This document shows, in pieces, positions 26,254 through 35,585 of a stretch of 64,000 bases of DNA. Origin of the DNA: CALGDE01 sp964655355 (GTDB lineage Bacteria > Cyanobacteriota > Cyanobacteriia > CACIAM-69d); contig CAZZMD010000002.1 of NCBI GenBank assembly GCA_964655355.1, positions 1-64,000 of the forward strand, given 5' to 3'. The stretch's first letter is position 1. Every line of letters begins with the position of its first letter. The position numbers and the translations under genes are program-made. The notes below the pieces were generated by a model. It made no database searches. It was given only the letters and a program-made list of their open reading frames with translations, and was not told the origin of the DNA.

Positions 26254-27282
26254 TTATCGCAGTGTCACCGGGGGTGGGGAGGACGGGAGGCTAATCCCCC
26301 AAGGGGTTAGGGTGGGAACGGTCGGGGGTGGGAGCCCGGCCCATTGGCAAAAACACTGGGTGCCCTGATGGTAAGCGATCGCGATGGAATCGGGGGCGGC
26401 GTTGGACGGTGGCGGTGCAGCGGATAGGGCGCTGGACAGGGCGGAAGTCAACGGAGATGAGCCGTTCATCAAGCCGTTCATCAAACCGACGGTAGCGCCA
26501 ATCCAGCCGAGGATGGCAGCTTCTCGGGGGGCGGTCAAGGGGGGAAGGTCCTTGACCTGGGCGATCGCGGTGGCGAGATGGCCATTGCTGCGGCTTAGGA
26601 TTCCTAAAATAACCCAAAGGTCTGAGTCCGTCAGTGGGGCCTTCGGGACTTCAGAGATCGGGAATTTCTCCTCTGTATTATCCCGCCGATACGTATCCGG
26701 GTGGTGTTTTTCCGGGTGATGGTTATCCGGGTGATGGTTATCCGGGTGATGGTTATCAGAGACCTGCCGCAGCCAACGGTGCCACGGGGATCCGGTGCTC
26801 CGGTTTTTGAGGAGGGCGATCGCCGCGTCCCCTTGGGGGAACCCCTCCCGCAGGGCATCGGGATATCCCAGGGCGGCCCACGGCAGCGATCGCCATGCCG
26901 CCATCATTTGTTGCAGCCACACTGTGCCATTGCCCAGCAGGTCCGGTCGATCCAAGGTTTGCCACAGGGTTTCCGCCAACCGCCACTGGGGGACAGACCA
27001 GTCGGGCGGGGAGTCTAGCTGGCGGTGATGACGATAGGCAGGGCGATCATAGGCGAGGACGATCGCCTGGAGGGTTGCCCAGGGAAATTGGGCGGACGCG
27101 GTCCCGGTGCCAGCCGCTTCCAAGGCGATCGCCGCCCCGGTGAAAGCCCCTTGGTAACGCTCCAGCAGCGAGACAGACGGCACCCTCACCACCGGAACGC
27201 CTTCGAAATCAGGATCGGTATTGGTGGTTCGGTATTCCCTAGCCCCCCAGAGGCGTTGAAGGAATTGGGTTGGGATGGCCAT
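26254..27282 (-). CDS. Divergent ADP-ribosylglycohydrolase-like protein with His-rich repeat
   Basis: 342 residues. RYQGAFTGAAIALEAAG near residue 42 and REAAILGWIGATVGLMNG near 255 recall the first and last helices of the ADP-ribosylglycohydrolase fold, but the paired-Asp magnesium motifs are not visible, so it may be inactive or only distantly related. A central linker reads DNHHPDNHHPDNHHPEKHHPD, encoded by a 15-nt repeat. The tail is rich in Pro and Ser. Could equally be an unrelated all-helical protein. Confidence 0.5.
   Translation of the reverse strand: MAIPTQFLQRLWGAREYRTTNTDPDFEGVPVVRVPSVSLLERYQGAFTGAAIALEAAGTGTASAQFPWATLQAIVLAYDRPAYRHHRQLDSPPDWSVPQWRLAETLWQTLDRPDLLGNGTVWLQQMMAAWRSLPWAALGYPDALREGFPQGDAAIALLKNRSTGSPWHRWLRQVSDNHHPDNHHPDNHHPEKHHPDTYRRDNTEEKFPISEVPKAPLTDSDLWVILGILSRSNGHLATAIAQVKDLPPLTAPREAAILGWIGATVGLMNGLMNGSSPLTSALSSALSAAPPPSNAAPDSIAIAYHQGTQCFCQWAGLPPPTVPTLTPWGISLPSSPPPVTLR
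26696..26755 (-). repeat. 15-nt coding tandem repeat (NHHPD)
   Basis: Three exact copies of tccgggtgatggtta at 26,711-26,755, preceded by one degenerate copy, in frame inside the ADP-ribosylglycohydrolase-like gene. Confidence 0.9.
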
Positions 27283-27904
27283 GGGTCAGAGGTCCGTTGG
27301 ATAATGGATTGGCATCAAAACGATCCGGGAAGCACTGTTAAGAAATTGTCCCCTAACGCTGACGCTCTGGGGGGCTGGCAGCGATGCTGGTCCTGGGAAT
27401 GTTCCCCCAGGTATATCCCCCTTATCCAAAGATGCCCACTGTCTCTGCCTTTTGATTCAGGGGACTAATCTAAAGGACTAATCCAAAGGACTAATCCAAA
27501 GGACTGACCCAACTCAACTGATTCAACTAATCCGAAGGGCTAATCCAGGCGACTGATCCAAGCCAAGGGCTAATTTAAGGGCTGCCAGGACGGATCTGAG
27601 GACGGATCCAAGGGGCCAATATCCGGACAAGGCATGGGTAAACGGGGGGCGATCGCCGGCGGAATGCGGGCCATTCTGCGATCACAGGAGGGTACCGCAA
27701 CAACCGCTAGAATAGGCGTTGACCTAGCTTTTCTGCGCTGCCCTACCAGATTCTTGGTTTCCCAGGGTGCCCCTTGACCAGACGTTTCATCGGGGCTGAG
27801 TCGTGACTGAGCCATCGGGCGGGTGTTCGGTCCACACTGACACACTTCACACTTAAATATTTCCCTTCTGGGCAGGGGATTGGCAAACCTTAGCAACTTC
27901 ATTG
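27283..27904. other. Divergent gene-free region
   Basis: 622 nt between two divergent genes. A 110-codon minus-strand frame at 27,570-27,902 has no recognisable features and I do not call it. The left half carries a 13-nt tandem array. Both promoters should be here. Confidence 0.45.
27462..27513. repeat. 13-nt tandem repeat, about 4 copies
   Basis: ggactaatctaaa, then two exact ggactaatccaaa, then ggactgacccaac. More degenerate copies (ctaatcc, ctgatcc) continue to about 27,575. Confidence 0.85.
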
Positions 27905-28795
27905 ATGACTCGTACGTTTCCCTCGCCTTCTGAGCGATCGCAATCGGCTCCCTGGACCCATGGCACAGTCCAGGCTAATGGTCTCCAGTTTCACTACGTC
28001 ACCGCTGGCGAAGGGCCATTGCTGCTGCTGCTCCATGGGTTTCCAGAATTTTGGTACTCCTGGCGTCACCAAATCCCAACCCTGGCCAAAACCCATCGGG
28101 TCGTGGCGATCGATTTACGGGGCTATAACGATACGGACAAACCCAAGGGCAGCAGTGCCTATCGTCTGCCGATTTTGATTGAGGACGTGGCCGCCGTGAT
28201 TCAGGCCCTAGGCCATGACCAATGCACCCTGGTCGGACACGATTGGGGCGGGGCGATCGCCTGGGGGGTCAGCAACCAACACCCGGAGTTGGTAAGCAAT
28301 CTGATTGTGATGAATCTGCCCCATCCAGTCCGCTTTTTCCAGGGATTGCGCACCCCCCAACAACTCCTCAAAAGCTGGTACGTTGCCTTTTTCCAACTGC
28401 CCTGGCTACCGGAATTTCTCATCCAAGTCGCCGACTATCGTTCATTTGAGACGCTGTTTGATACCACCCTGCGATCGCGCCAAGCCCTGACCCAGGACGA
28501 CATCAACGCTTACAAAATAGCGTTCGCCAAACCCGGAGCCGTCACTGCCGCCCTAAATTACTACCGCAACGTGCTCAGTCCCGACTGGATGAACATCCAA
28601 TGGAAACAACTCCCCATGCCGGTCCTGATGATTTGGGGAGAAGACGATAATTTCCTAGGCAAAGAACTGACCTACGGCACCGAAGAATACGCCCGCGATT
28701 TCCAGATCCACTACATCCCCAACTGCGGCCATTGGGTTCAGCAAGAACGCCCCGAGCTAGTGAACCAATACATCTGCGATTTTTTGGCGGAATAA
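27905..28795 (+). CDS. Alpha/beta hydrolase, epoxide hydrolase-like
   Basis: 296 residues from the ATG at 27,905 (a TTG precedes it by one codon). Oxyanion motif HGFPE at 44-48 and nucleophile Asp113 in GHDWGG mark the epoxide hydrolase/haloalkane dehalogenase branch. The WGEDDNFLG segment carries the acid and NCGHWVQQERPE the histidine. Two tyrosines of epoxide hydrolases cannot be assigned with certainty, so the dehalogenase alternative remains. A 12-nt repeat follows. Confidence 0.88.
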   Translation: MTRTFPSPSERSQSAPWTHGTVQANGLQFHYVTAGEGPLLLLLHGFPEFWYSWRHQIPTLAKTHRVVAIDLRGYNDTDKPKGSSAYRLPILIEDVAAVIQALGHDQCTLVGHDWGGAIAWGVSNQHPELVSNLIVMNLPHPVRFFQGLRTPQQLLKSWYVAFFQLPWLPEFLIQVADYRSFETLFDTTLRSRQALTQDDINAYKIAFAKPGAVTAALNYYRNVLSPDWMNIQWKQLPMPVLMIWGEDDNFLGKELTYGTEEYARDFQIHYIPNCGHWVQQERPELVNQYICDFLAE

Positions 28796-28809
28796 TTTTG
28801 GCGGAACAG

Positions 28810-28854
28810 TTAGCGTATTGATTAGCGTATTAATTGGCGTATTGAAGCGTATTA
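28810..28854. repeat. 12-nt tandem repeat, about 3.7 copies
   Basis: ttagcgtattga, ttagcgtattaa, ttggcgtattga, then agcgtatta, filling most of the 90-nt gap between the hydrolase and the methyltransferase genes. Confidence 0.85.
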
Positions 28855-28887
28855 GTTTGACGGTCCCATCCCTGGTGGGCAGTGCTG

Positions 28888-29562
28888 ATGCAATTGGATA
28901 GCGTTATTCCCTGGGGGCGCAGCCTTGCCGAATATCGGGCAATGTTCAACCTCTCCGCCACCGACTTGCAAAAAAATATTTTGGGATGTGGCGACGGTCC
29001 CGCCAGTTTCAATGCGGAAATGGGGCAACAGGGATATCGCGTCACCTCCATCGATCCGATCTACGCCTTCTCTGCCGCCCAAATCCAACAGCGGGTTGAA
29101 GCCGTTCATGACACGGTTGTCAGTCAAGTTAAGGCGCAATCAGAACGGTTCGTCTGGCGGAATTTCGCCGATGCCGATGAGCTAGGCAAATCCCGATTGC
29201 ACACCATGAAAACCTTTCTCGCAGATTACGAGCAGGGCAAGGCCGACGATCGCTACCAGCCGCAACAGTTACCCACCCTAACCTTCCAAACCCAACAGTT
29301 TGAGCTGTGTTTATGCTCACACCTGCTCTTTCTCTACTCCGACCAATTATCAATGGAATTCCATTGGCGATCGCTCCAGGAGCTCCTGCGAGTGGCGGCG
29401 GAGGTTCGAGTATTTCCCCTGCTGACCTTAGCTGGCGATCGCTCCCCCTATGTGGATCCCATACTCGCCCAATTGCGTGAGGGGGGGCACCCTGTTCGAA
29501 TCCAAACCGTGGATTATGAATTTCAGCGGGGCGGAAATAAAATGCTGGTGATTACCGGCTAA
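28888..29562 (+). CDS. SAM-dependent methyltransferase-like protein
   Basis: 224 residues from the ATG at 28,888; a GTG two codons earlier is possible. KNILGCGDGPASFNAEMGQQGYRVTSIDPIYAFS looks like a variant SAM-binding motif I followed by the acidic residue ending strand 2. FELCLCSHLLFLYSDQL would be the motif IV region. This is a cyanobacterial family of uncharacterised methyltransferases; substrate unknown. Confidence 0.75.
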   Translation: MQLDSVIPWGRSLAEYRAMFNLSATDLQKNILGCGDGPASFNAEMGQQGYRVTSIDPIYAFSAAQIQQRVEAVHDTVVSQVKAQSERFVWRNFADADELGKSRLHTMKTFLADYEQGKADDRYQPQQLPTLTFQTQQFELCLCSHLLFLYSDQLSMEFHWRSLQELLRVAAEVRVFPLLTLAGDRSPYVDPILAQLREGGHPVRIQTVDYEFQRGGNKMLVITG

Positions 29563-29598
29563 TGCCGTCCCTCTACACTCAAACCCATACTCAAACCC

Positions 29599-29988
29599 AT
29601 GCCCCATCCCCGTCACTGGCTTATCCCCGGGCTTATCCCCGCTCAAACCCTGGGACTGGTCACCACCTGTTTGGGGTTATGGCTGATTTCCCCGGTTCAA
29701 GCCCAGGAAACCTGCTCCGCGATCGCCCCCCTGCCCGAACGCCAGGACTTGCCCGACCTACTGCCCGGCGATCGCGGAGCCGATGTGCGCACCCTGCAAA
29801 CCCTGCTGACCCTGATGGGGCACTACGACGGGGCCATTGATGGAATCTTCAACGACGACCTCACCCGCAGCGTCCAAAGCTTTCAAGAGAGTGCCGGTCT
29901 TCCCACCACGGGCCGAGTCACCACCGACACCTGGGCCAAACTCTTGCCCCGTCAAGTATCCAGCGATACCTGTCGTGAAGCCCCATGA
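29599..29988 (+). CDS. Exported peptidoglycan-binding domain protein
   Basis: 129 residues: an N-terminal signal peptide (to about QAQ at 36) and one PG_binding_1 domain, with LLPGDRGADVRTLQTLLTLM, GHYDGAIDGIFNDDLTRSVQ and LPTTGRVTTDTWAKLL. Probably binds the cell wall; no enzymatic domain is attached. It starts 37 nt after the methyltransferase gene, so they may be co-transcribed. Confidence 0.88.
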   Translation: MPHPRHWLIPGLIPAQTLGLVTTCLGLWLISPVQAQETCSAIAPLPERQDLPDLLPGDRGADVRTLQTLLTLMGHYDGAIDGIFNDDLTRSVQSFQESAGLPTTGRVTTDTWAKLLPRQVSSDTCREAP

Positions 29989-30310
29989 TTTAGATCACGT
30001 TTTAGCCCTTTTAAGAACACATTTCTATCAGTTTCAACATCACCGTGCCCTCGCCCAAAACCCCGTAATTTAAAGATGTGCCCCGGAAGAAAGGGAACAG
30101 AAAGGGAGCAATATGAAGGCTTTATGAAGTGCTTAAAAACACCCCAAGGCTTCACTAATTCTTTACTGATCTTTCCCTTGACCTCCCCTAGTATGGGTAC
30201 AACAGCAAAAGCCTAAGGGCGTGGGTGCAGCTCCCGGTCAGGCTTAAATCTGCTTAGTCTGCATAGAGCCGCAAAACTCATTCCACATCAATACCGAGAG
30301 AGTAAAAACA
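29989..30310 (+). promoter_or_regulatory. Leader region of the PEP-CTERM gene
   Basis: 322 nt without a gene. A TTGACC at 30,178 could be a -35 element, though no good -10 follows at the normal spacing. AAGCCT and AGGCTT near 30,209-30,245 can pair as a 6-bp stem around a GC-rich loop in the probable leader. GAGAG lies about 10 nt before the ATG. Confidence 0.35.
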
Positions 30311-31282
30311 ATGGCACATCTCCTGAAAAAGATTTTGATTAGCGCTTCCGTCGCCGCTGGCATGGGCTTGGCGATCGGCGCTCCTGCATCCGCTGCTGGT
30401 TTGACCGGCGCAAGCGTGAGCGGCGTTGATGGCACCGACTACGAACTCTACTGCCAAGTGGGCAACACCACCACCGCAAACAATTGCACCGACCTCAACG
30501 CAGTCCTGGGCACCGATGCAGGCAACGTCGAGTTGGATTTCGACAGTGAAACCTCTGGCGGCTGGACCAACGCAGTTGAGCTAACCGGTAAAATCAATAA
30601 AAAAGACATCACCATCAGCAGCTTGACGAAGTCCGACTGGACCGAAGCCCTGGCAACGAAATGGGTCACTGATGCCCTCGGTGCAACCCTCGCCCAGAAC
30701 CCCGTTATTGGGGCAGTTCTGCAAGCGGAAGGTATTGACGTTAGCAATCCCGTCGTCCTGAACGGCTTGATCGCTAGCCTTTCGCAGGAGCTTCTTGGTT
30801 CGGATGAGGTCCTGGCTCGCCTGAGCGACCCCAACGTCTCCTTTGTGGAGCAAGCCAGCGTGACTGAGGAAATCAGCATCGGCTTGATTGGCCACAACAA
30901 CCTCTTTGATGTCGAAGCCTACGCAAGCTTCTTCTACGAGGGCTTGGCCGATTTGACGAACAAAAGCAGCCAAGCAATCGAGGCCGGCATTGGGCAGCTG
31001 ACCGGTGGTCAGGGTCTGAAATTGCAGGCTAGCGAGCTGGTGAAGGTGATTTACAACGGCGAGACCACCTACGAGTACAGCTTCAAAGCTAAAGCAACTG
31101 GCGTGACCGAGACCAGCGATGGCGAGTCCCACAGCGGTCAGTACATCGTGAACATCGATGGGATGGAGATGGATCCCCCCGCTAGCACCCCTGAGCCTTC
31201 TGCAATGGTTGGTTTGGCTGCGTTGGTCGGTCTCTATGCCGGTAAGCGTAAGCTGCAAAAGGGCACCGAAAGCGAAGCATAG
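30311..31282 (+). CDS. PEP-CTERM sorted surface protein (NF038130-like)
   Basis: 323 residues. A signal peptide (MAHLLKKILISASVAAGMGL, then AIGAPASA) precedes an extracellular region, and the C-terminus has the sorting signal: PEP in STPEPSAMVG, a short hydrophobic helix and a basic end (GKRKLQKG). PEP-CTERM proteins are handled by exosortase-type enzymes. Two cysteines close together (ELYCQVGNTTTANNCTD) may form a disulfide. The body resembles a cyanobacterial PEP-CTERM family of unknown function. A strong terminator follows. Confidence 0.85.
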   Translation: MAHLLKKILISASVAAGMGLAIGAPASAAGLTGASVSGVDGTDYELYCQVGNTTTANNCTDLNAVLGTDAGNVELDFDSETSGGWTNAVELTGKINKKDITISSLTKSDWTEALATKWVTDALGATLAQNPVIGAVLQAEGIDVSNPVVLNGLIASLSQELLGSDEVLARLSDPNVSFVEQASVTEEISIGLIGHNNLFDVEAYASFFYEGLADLTNKSSQAIEAGIGQLTGGQGLKLQASELVKVIYNGETTYEYSFKAKATGVTETSDGESHSGQYIVNIDGMEMDPPASTPEPSAMVGLAALVGLYAGKRKLQKGTESEA

Positions 31283-31377
31283 GATCTGTAATCCTTCTGC
31301 TTTCTCGGCATTGCCTCTAGGGGGTGCTTCTTATCCCGCTGGAGGCAAAAAATTCTCACAACTTTAGGTAGAGCTAG

Positions 31378-31416
31378 ACCGCAGTAGTGCCTTAGGCATG
31401 GGCTGCGGTTTTTTTG
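31378..31416 (+). terminator. Rho-independent terminator after the PEP-CTERM gene
   Basis: ACCGCAG (31378-31384) and CTGCGGT (31403-31409) form the stem with an inner TGCC/GGCA helix, followed by an uninterrupted T-run to 31,416. This is the best terminator in the window. A second hairpin (TTGCCTC..GAGGCAA) lies upstream near 31,311-31,348. Confidence 0.9.
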
Positions 31417-31520
31417 TTTGGACTCTCTTGGGACTGAGGACTTTTTGTTTAGGATGGGGGTATCTGTTCTTAAATTAGGGCCCGATCGCCCATGGTGTTG
31501 CGATCGCCCCTGTCCGTGTG

Positions 31521-32300
31521 ATGGCTAATCCAAACTCCGCCAGAAAAAATTATAGAAAAAATAGTCTTACCTTGCGATCGCGGCTGCAAATCAGCGGTCC
31601 AAGGATGGTATTGGGGACTTTGCTGACATTGGTGCTGGCGGGGACGGGGGCGATCGCTCAGACGCCTACTCCACCCAGACCAGAGTCGGCCGTGACAAAA
31701 GAAGAGCCCATCGAAGCACTGGAGTTGCTAGATCTAGAAGACATCACGGAAAGGGCGATCCAAGAATCGATGTTGCCGGGGTTGGATTTAGAAGCGCCGC
31801 TGCGGTTATGGGATGCCATCAATATTTTGAGTGTCTCCTTGGAAGAGGGGTTAGAAATCCCCTGCCGCTTTGACGGTGCCCAGGCGAGCCATACCCAAAT
31901 CCACCAGGAGGGCTTAACACCCCCCAGTTTGTGGCTACCCCAGGCGTGGGTTGGGGGCAAGGTCATTCAAGGGTGGTATGTCTATGAGGCGGTGGGTGCG
32001 CCGGAGGGAGCTGAGGGCACAGAGGGCGATCAGGATAAGGCGTTGCCCTGGGTGGAGCTGGTGATTAATGCGCAGCCTTGGCAAAATCTGGATTATTTGA
32101 GCCGATACCGATCGCTACAACTGGTGGGGCGATCGGCCTATCGGTTTGGATATCGATTGCGGGTGTGTGACCAGCAGCAGCAGGTTGTGGCGCTGTATGC
32201 CTGTGGCTTAGAAGGGGAAGGCGGGGACGGCGCTCCCTGTCGCGTACTGTTGCGGGGGGGCGTCTCAGCTCGGCTTAATCGTAATCCCTTTGGGTTTTAA
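31521..32300 (+). CDS. Uncharacterised exported protein
   Basis: 259 residues from the ATG at 31,521. An N-terminal basic region followed by a hydrophobic stretch (MVLGTLLTLVLAGTGAIAQ) gives a signal peptide. The mature part is acidic (EEPIEALELLDLEDITERAI) and then holds a beta-rich region with three cysteines. I do not recognise a family. Not in an operon; followed 172 nt later by an alpha/beta hydrolase gene. Confidence 0.7.
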   Translation: MANPNSARKNYRKNSLTLRSRLQISGPRMVLGTLLTLVLAGTGAIAQTPTPPRPESAVTKEEPIEALELLDLEDITERAIQESMLPGLDLEAPLRLWDAINILSVSLEEGLEIPCRFDGAQASHTQIHQEGLTPPSLWLPQAWVGGKVIQGWYVYEAVGAPEGAEGTEGDQDKALPWVELVINAQPWQNLDYLSRYRSLQLVGRSAYRFGYRLRVCDQQQQVVALYACGLEGEGGDGAPCRVLLRGGVSARLNRNPFGF

Positions 32301-32472
32301 AGATTTTAGAGTGGGGTTTTAGGGCGGGTTTCTAGAGTGGGTTTCTAGGCGACACGGCTGTCAGGATGCGAGAAATTCGGTACCGTTATAAAACCGTTAG
32401 TTTTTTGCCGCGCCCATGGCATGTTTACGGCGCGACTAACCTGACAGCCCAAATCCCCATCCCCATTGAGCT

Positions 32473-33399
32473 ATGACCGTTTCCGATCGCCCCGCTTCTG
32501 CGTCAGTATCGTCGCCTGCCTTTGTGTGTCAAACCTGGCAATGGCGGGGATATTCCATTCGCTATACCGCCCATGGCACTGGGGAGCCGTTGGTGTTGAT
32601 CCACGGTTTTGGGGCGTCGTTGGACCATTGGCGTAAGAATATTCCGGCGATCGCCGACCAGGGGTATCAAGTATTTGCGCTGGATTTATTGGGATTTGGG
32701 CGATCGCAGAAGCCGGCGCTGAAGTATTCCATGGACCTATGGCGGGATTTGGTGCTGGATTTTTGGGCGGAAAAAATTAAGCGCCCGGCGGTGTGGGTGG
32801 GGAATTCCATTGGGGCGCTGTTGGCGTTGATGTTGGGGGCGGCGGCGCCGGAGAAGACTCGCGGGGTGGCGCTGTTGAATTGTGCGGGGGGGCTGAACCA
32901 TCGCCCCGAGGAGTTGACGCTGCCGTTGCGGGTGGTGATGGGCACCTTCGAGAAGGTGGTGAATAATCGGGTTCTGGGGCCGTGGATGTTTGACCGGGTG
33001 CGCCAGCGCGATCGCATTGAAAACACCCTCAAGCAGGTCTATGGCAACAAGGCGGCGATTACACCGGAGCTGGTGGATTTGCTCTATGAGCCTTCCTGCG
33101 ATGAGGGGGCTTATCCGGTGTTCGCATCGATTTTAAGTGCGCCGCCGGGACCGAAGCCCTCGGAGCTGTTACCCCAAATCCAAGCGCCGATTCTGGTTTT
33201 GTGGGGTGAAGCAGATCCCTGGACGCCGATTAAAGGGGCGGATATTTACAAGAACTTGGCCAAGGCGGGTGATGAGCGCATCCGGTTTTATTCCGTCGCC
33301 GAAACGGGGCATTGCCCCCACGATGAGCGGCCGGAGTGGGTGAATCAGCGGCTGGTGCGGTGGATGGAAAAGGATATCAAGGCGATCGCGGCGGCATAG
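32473..33399 (+). CDS. Alpha/beta hydrolase, pheophytinase/dephytylase-like group
   Basis: 308 residues. HGFGASLDHWRKNI gives the oxyanion loop, the nucleophile is Ser112 in GNSIGA, and ETGHCPHDERPEWVN carries the histidine. The GNS elbow and the LDLLGFGRSQKP block resemble the cyanobacterial/plastid group containing pheophytinase and chlorophyll dephytylase. That substrate assignment is inference; it could be another ester hydrolase. Confidence 0.85.
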   Translation: MTVSDRPASASVSSPAFVCQTWQWRGYSIRYTAHGTGEPLVLIHGFGASLDHWRKNIPAIADQGYQVFALDLLGFGRSQKPALKYSMDLWRDLVLDFWAEKIKRPAVWVGNSIGALLALMLGAAAPEKTRGVALLNCAGGLNHRPEELTLPLRVVMGTFEKVVNNRVLGPWMFDRVRQRDRIENTLKQVYGNKAAITPELVDLLYEPSCDEGAYPVFASILSAPPGPKPSELLPQIQAPILVLWGEADPWTPIKGADIYKNLAKAGDERIRFYSVAETGHCPHDERPEWVNQRLVRWMEKDIKAIAAA

Positions 33400-33410
33400 G
33401 TTCTTAGGGA

Positions 33411-33761
33411 TCAAATCAACCCTTGGATGGCGGCTTCTAGTTCTGGCTTGCTGAGGTGGGTCAGAACAAAGACTTCCTGGATGGTTTTGCCTTTGCGGGC
33501 AATCAGCTTAAAACCGCCCCGGATGGGGACGGAGACCTTGAGGCGAAATTGAGGACTGTTGGACCGCCCGTGGGAAATGACGGCGGGGGTGACGGTGCCG
33601 ATGCCGTCAATTTTGATCAGCCGCTCAAGGATTTTGATCAGGCCGGGAATATGGGTGGAGTGGTTCCAAACGACCCGACCGCTTAAGGGTTCAGGGGGCG
33701 AGTCTCCCCCAGATGGCGCTCCCTGACGTTTATTTCGTTTCCGATCCAGTTTCCGACCCAT
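33411..33761 (-). CDS. DUF2103 family protein
   Basis: 116 residues, basic at the N-terminus (GRKLDRKRNKRQ), then GRVVWNHSTHIPGLIKILERL, GIGTVTPAVISHGRS and a beta-rich GFKLIARKGKTIQEVFVLT. These are the marks of DUF2103, annotated as a predicted metal-binding domain; the NHSTH histidines are candidate ligands. Function unknown. Convergent with the hydrolase upstream. Confidence 0.85.
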   Translation of the reverse strand: MGRKLDRKRNKRQGAPSGGDSPPEPLSGRVVWNHSTHIPGLIKILERLIKIDGIGTVTPAVISHGRSNSPQFRLKVSVPIRGGFKLIARKGKTIQEVFVLTHLSKPELEAAIQGLI

Positions 33762-33842
33762 AGTTAATCCCCCTCACCGATCGCAGCGGTTAGCCTTGCC
33801 CCCTCTTACGCTATCAAATCTTAAGGCAATCTAAAGAATGGC

Positions 33843-34907
33843 TTAGACCACAGCTAATAAGTTTGTGAGGGCACCGTCAATGAGGGCATGGCCTTCCTCG
33901 ACGGATTCGACGCGGCAGAGGTGATCGCGCAATTCCGATGAGCCGGGGAATCCTTTGACGTACCAGGTCATATGTTTACGGGCTTGGTAAATGCCTTTTT
34001 TGCCTTTGTAATCGTAAAGGGATTCCAGATGTTCTTTGGCGCACAGGAGTCGTTCGGCGATCGTCGGTTTGGGTTTGAGGCGACCAGTTTTCAGAAAATG
34101 GTCGATTTCTCCCACCAGGAAGGGGTTACCCAGGGTGGCGCGGGAACACATTACGCCATCGGCTTCGGTGGCTTCCAGGCAGGCAACGGCGGAGGCAACA
34201 GACGTAATATCACCGTTGGCAATGACGGGGATCGTCAGCTGTTGTTTAACTTTGCGAATCCAATCCCATTGGGCGGGGCCTTTGTATCCTTGCGATCGCG
34301 TGCGTCCGTGGATAGTGATCATCGCTGCGCCGGCATCCTGCATTCGCTGGGCAAAATCAAGGATCGTAATCTCGTTTTCGTTCCAGCCAATACGGGTCTT
34401 GACCGTAACCGGCACTTCGACCGCATCAACAACGGTTTTGACGATCGCCTCGGCCATTTCGGGATCTCGCAGCAGGGAAGAACCGCCGCCATTTTTAGTA
34501 ATCTTGTTGACCGGGCAGCCCATGTTGATGTCGATGGTGTCCGCTTCTTGAGCGACGGCCATTTGGGCGGCTTCGGCGAGGAAATCGGGGCGGCGATCAA
34601 ACAGTTGGATGCTCACCGGGCGTTCGGCGGGATCCACGTCCATAATTTTTTTCAGGCTGCGGGCGTGGCGTAATCCCGAGGCTTGGACCATTTCCGTATA
34701 GGTCATGGATTCCGGGGCATAGCGTCGTACCAGTCGCCGAAATACCAAATCAGTCACGCCGGACAGGGGCGCTTGGAGGACGCGGCTATTGACGGAAAAA
34801 TTGCCAATTTTTAGGGGCGAGGCAAGGCGCGATCGCAACGCTTCCGACAGGACAACATGTTGATCCTCTGTCGCATCCCAACTGTCCAATCCAGTGATGT
34901 CATTCAT
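33843..34907 (-). CDS. dus: tRNA-dihydrouridine synthase
   Basis: FMN enzyme reducing uridines in tRNA D-loops. 354 residues from the ATG at 34,907 (MNDITGLDSW); the frame continues upstream through the DUF3611 gene, but homology starts here. Motifs: LQAPLSGVTDLVFRRLVRRY, VSIQLFDRRPDFLAEAA, INMGCPVNKITKNGGGSSLL with the catalytic Cys, TVKTRIGW, and ITIHGRTRSQGYKG. Closest in layout to DusB/NifR3. It starts 7 nt after the DUF3611 stop, so the two are one transcript. Confidence 0.95.
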   Translation of the reverse strand: MNDITGLDSWDATEDQHVVLSEALRSRLASPLKIGNFSVNSRVLQAPLSGVTDLVFRRLVRRYAPESMTYTEMVQASGLRHARSLKKIMDVDPAERPVSIQLFDRRPDFLAEAAQMAVAQEADTIDINMGCPVNKITKNGGGSSLLRDPEMAEAIVKTVVDAVEVPVTVKTRIGWNENEITILDFAQRMQDAGAAMITIHGRTRSQGYKGPAQWDWIRKVKQQLTIPVIANGDITSVASAVACLEATEADGVMCSRATLGNPFLVGEIDHFLKTGRLKPKPTIAERLLCAKEHLESLYDYKGKKGIYQARKHMTWYVKGFPGSSELRDHLCRVESVEEGHALIDGALTNLLAVV

Positions 34908-34914
34908 AGGGGGA

Positions 34915-35502
34915 TTAGGGCTGGGGGTGAACGATGCGATCAAACAGCCACAGGGACGTGACCATACCGACAAAATTGGCAGAGATCCCCGCCATACAAG
35001 CCAGCACGACAAAAGTATCCAAGGGGCGCACAATCTTCGTGGTGTCGGATACCATCGCGCCCGTCGGCTGGGATACCGTCTTCGCCACCAGGACACCCAC
35101 GGAAATTCCAGAGCCAATCAGGGCGACGAGGATGCCCGCTAAACCTGCATAAACGCCGATCCGTAAAAGCTGAACCGTATCGGACTTTTTCGGTTGGCGG
35201 GGATTATCCTTTTGGAGCAGTCCTTTTGAGATGCGGGTGTAGCGGAGGGAGAGAGAGGTACTGAAACCGGCGATCGCCACCGACACAATCGCCCAAAAGA
35301 TGGCAATACTGACCCCTTGGGACGGATTCTCACCAAAGATAATCCCAGGGATCGAGATCAGGAGGAGCAGAACCGCCGCCAACCCCAGAGCAATCTGGGT
35401 CCAAAACCCGATCCAGCCCGCCGTTTGGAGAGCATTCGCAATACGACGTAGGGACGGCTTCGACCCCTTCGACGACTTCGGTTGTTCAGGACGACTCAAC
35501 AT
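34915..35502 (-). CDS. DUF3611 membrane protein (copy 2)
   Basis: 195 residues from the ATG at 35,502 (a TTG start lies 12 nt upstream). Same architecture as the gene at 13,953: TAGWIGFWTQIALG, four membrane segments, KKSDTVQLLRIGVYAGLAG and RPLDTFVVLACMAGISANFVGMVTSLWLFDRI. Forms an operon with dus. Function unknown; the family is also encoded in plants. Confidence 0.87.
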   Translation of the reverse strand: MLSRPEQPKSSKGSKPSLRRIANALQTAGWIGFWTQIALGLAAVLLLLISIPGIIFGENPSQGVSIAIFWAIVSVAIAGFSTSLSLRYTRISKGLLQKDNPRQPKKSDTVQLLRIGVYAGLAGILVALIGSGISVGVLVAKTVSQPTGAMVSDTTKIVRPLDTFVVLACMAGISANFVGMVTSLWLFDRIVHPQP

Positions 35503-35585
35503 AAAAGAAAACAAAAACAGAACACACCATCCAAACGGGATTCTTAAGGGGTCTTAATCCTTCAATGGGACCCTTAAGCGGGGGA

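Noticed and set aside
27570..27902. 110-codon minus-strand frame upstream of the epoxide hydrolase-like gene
   Set aside because: No recognisable motif, runs into the divergent promoter region, and composition is not distinctly coding.
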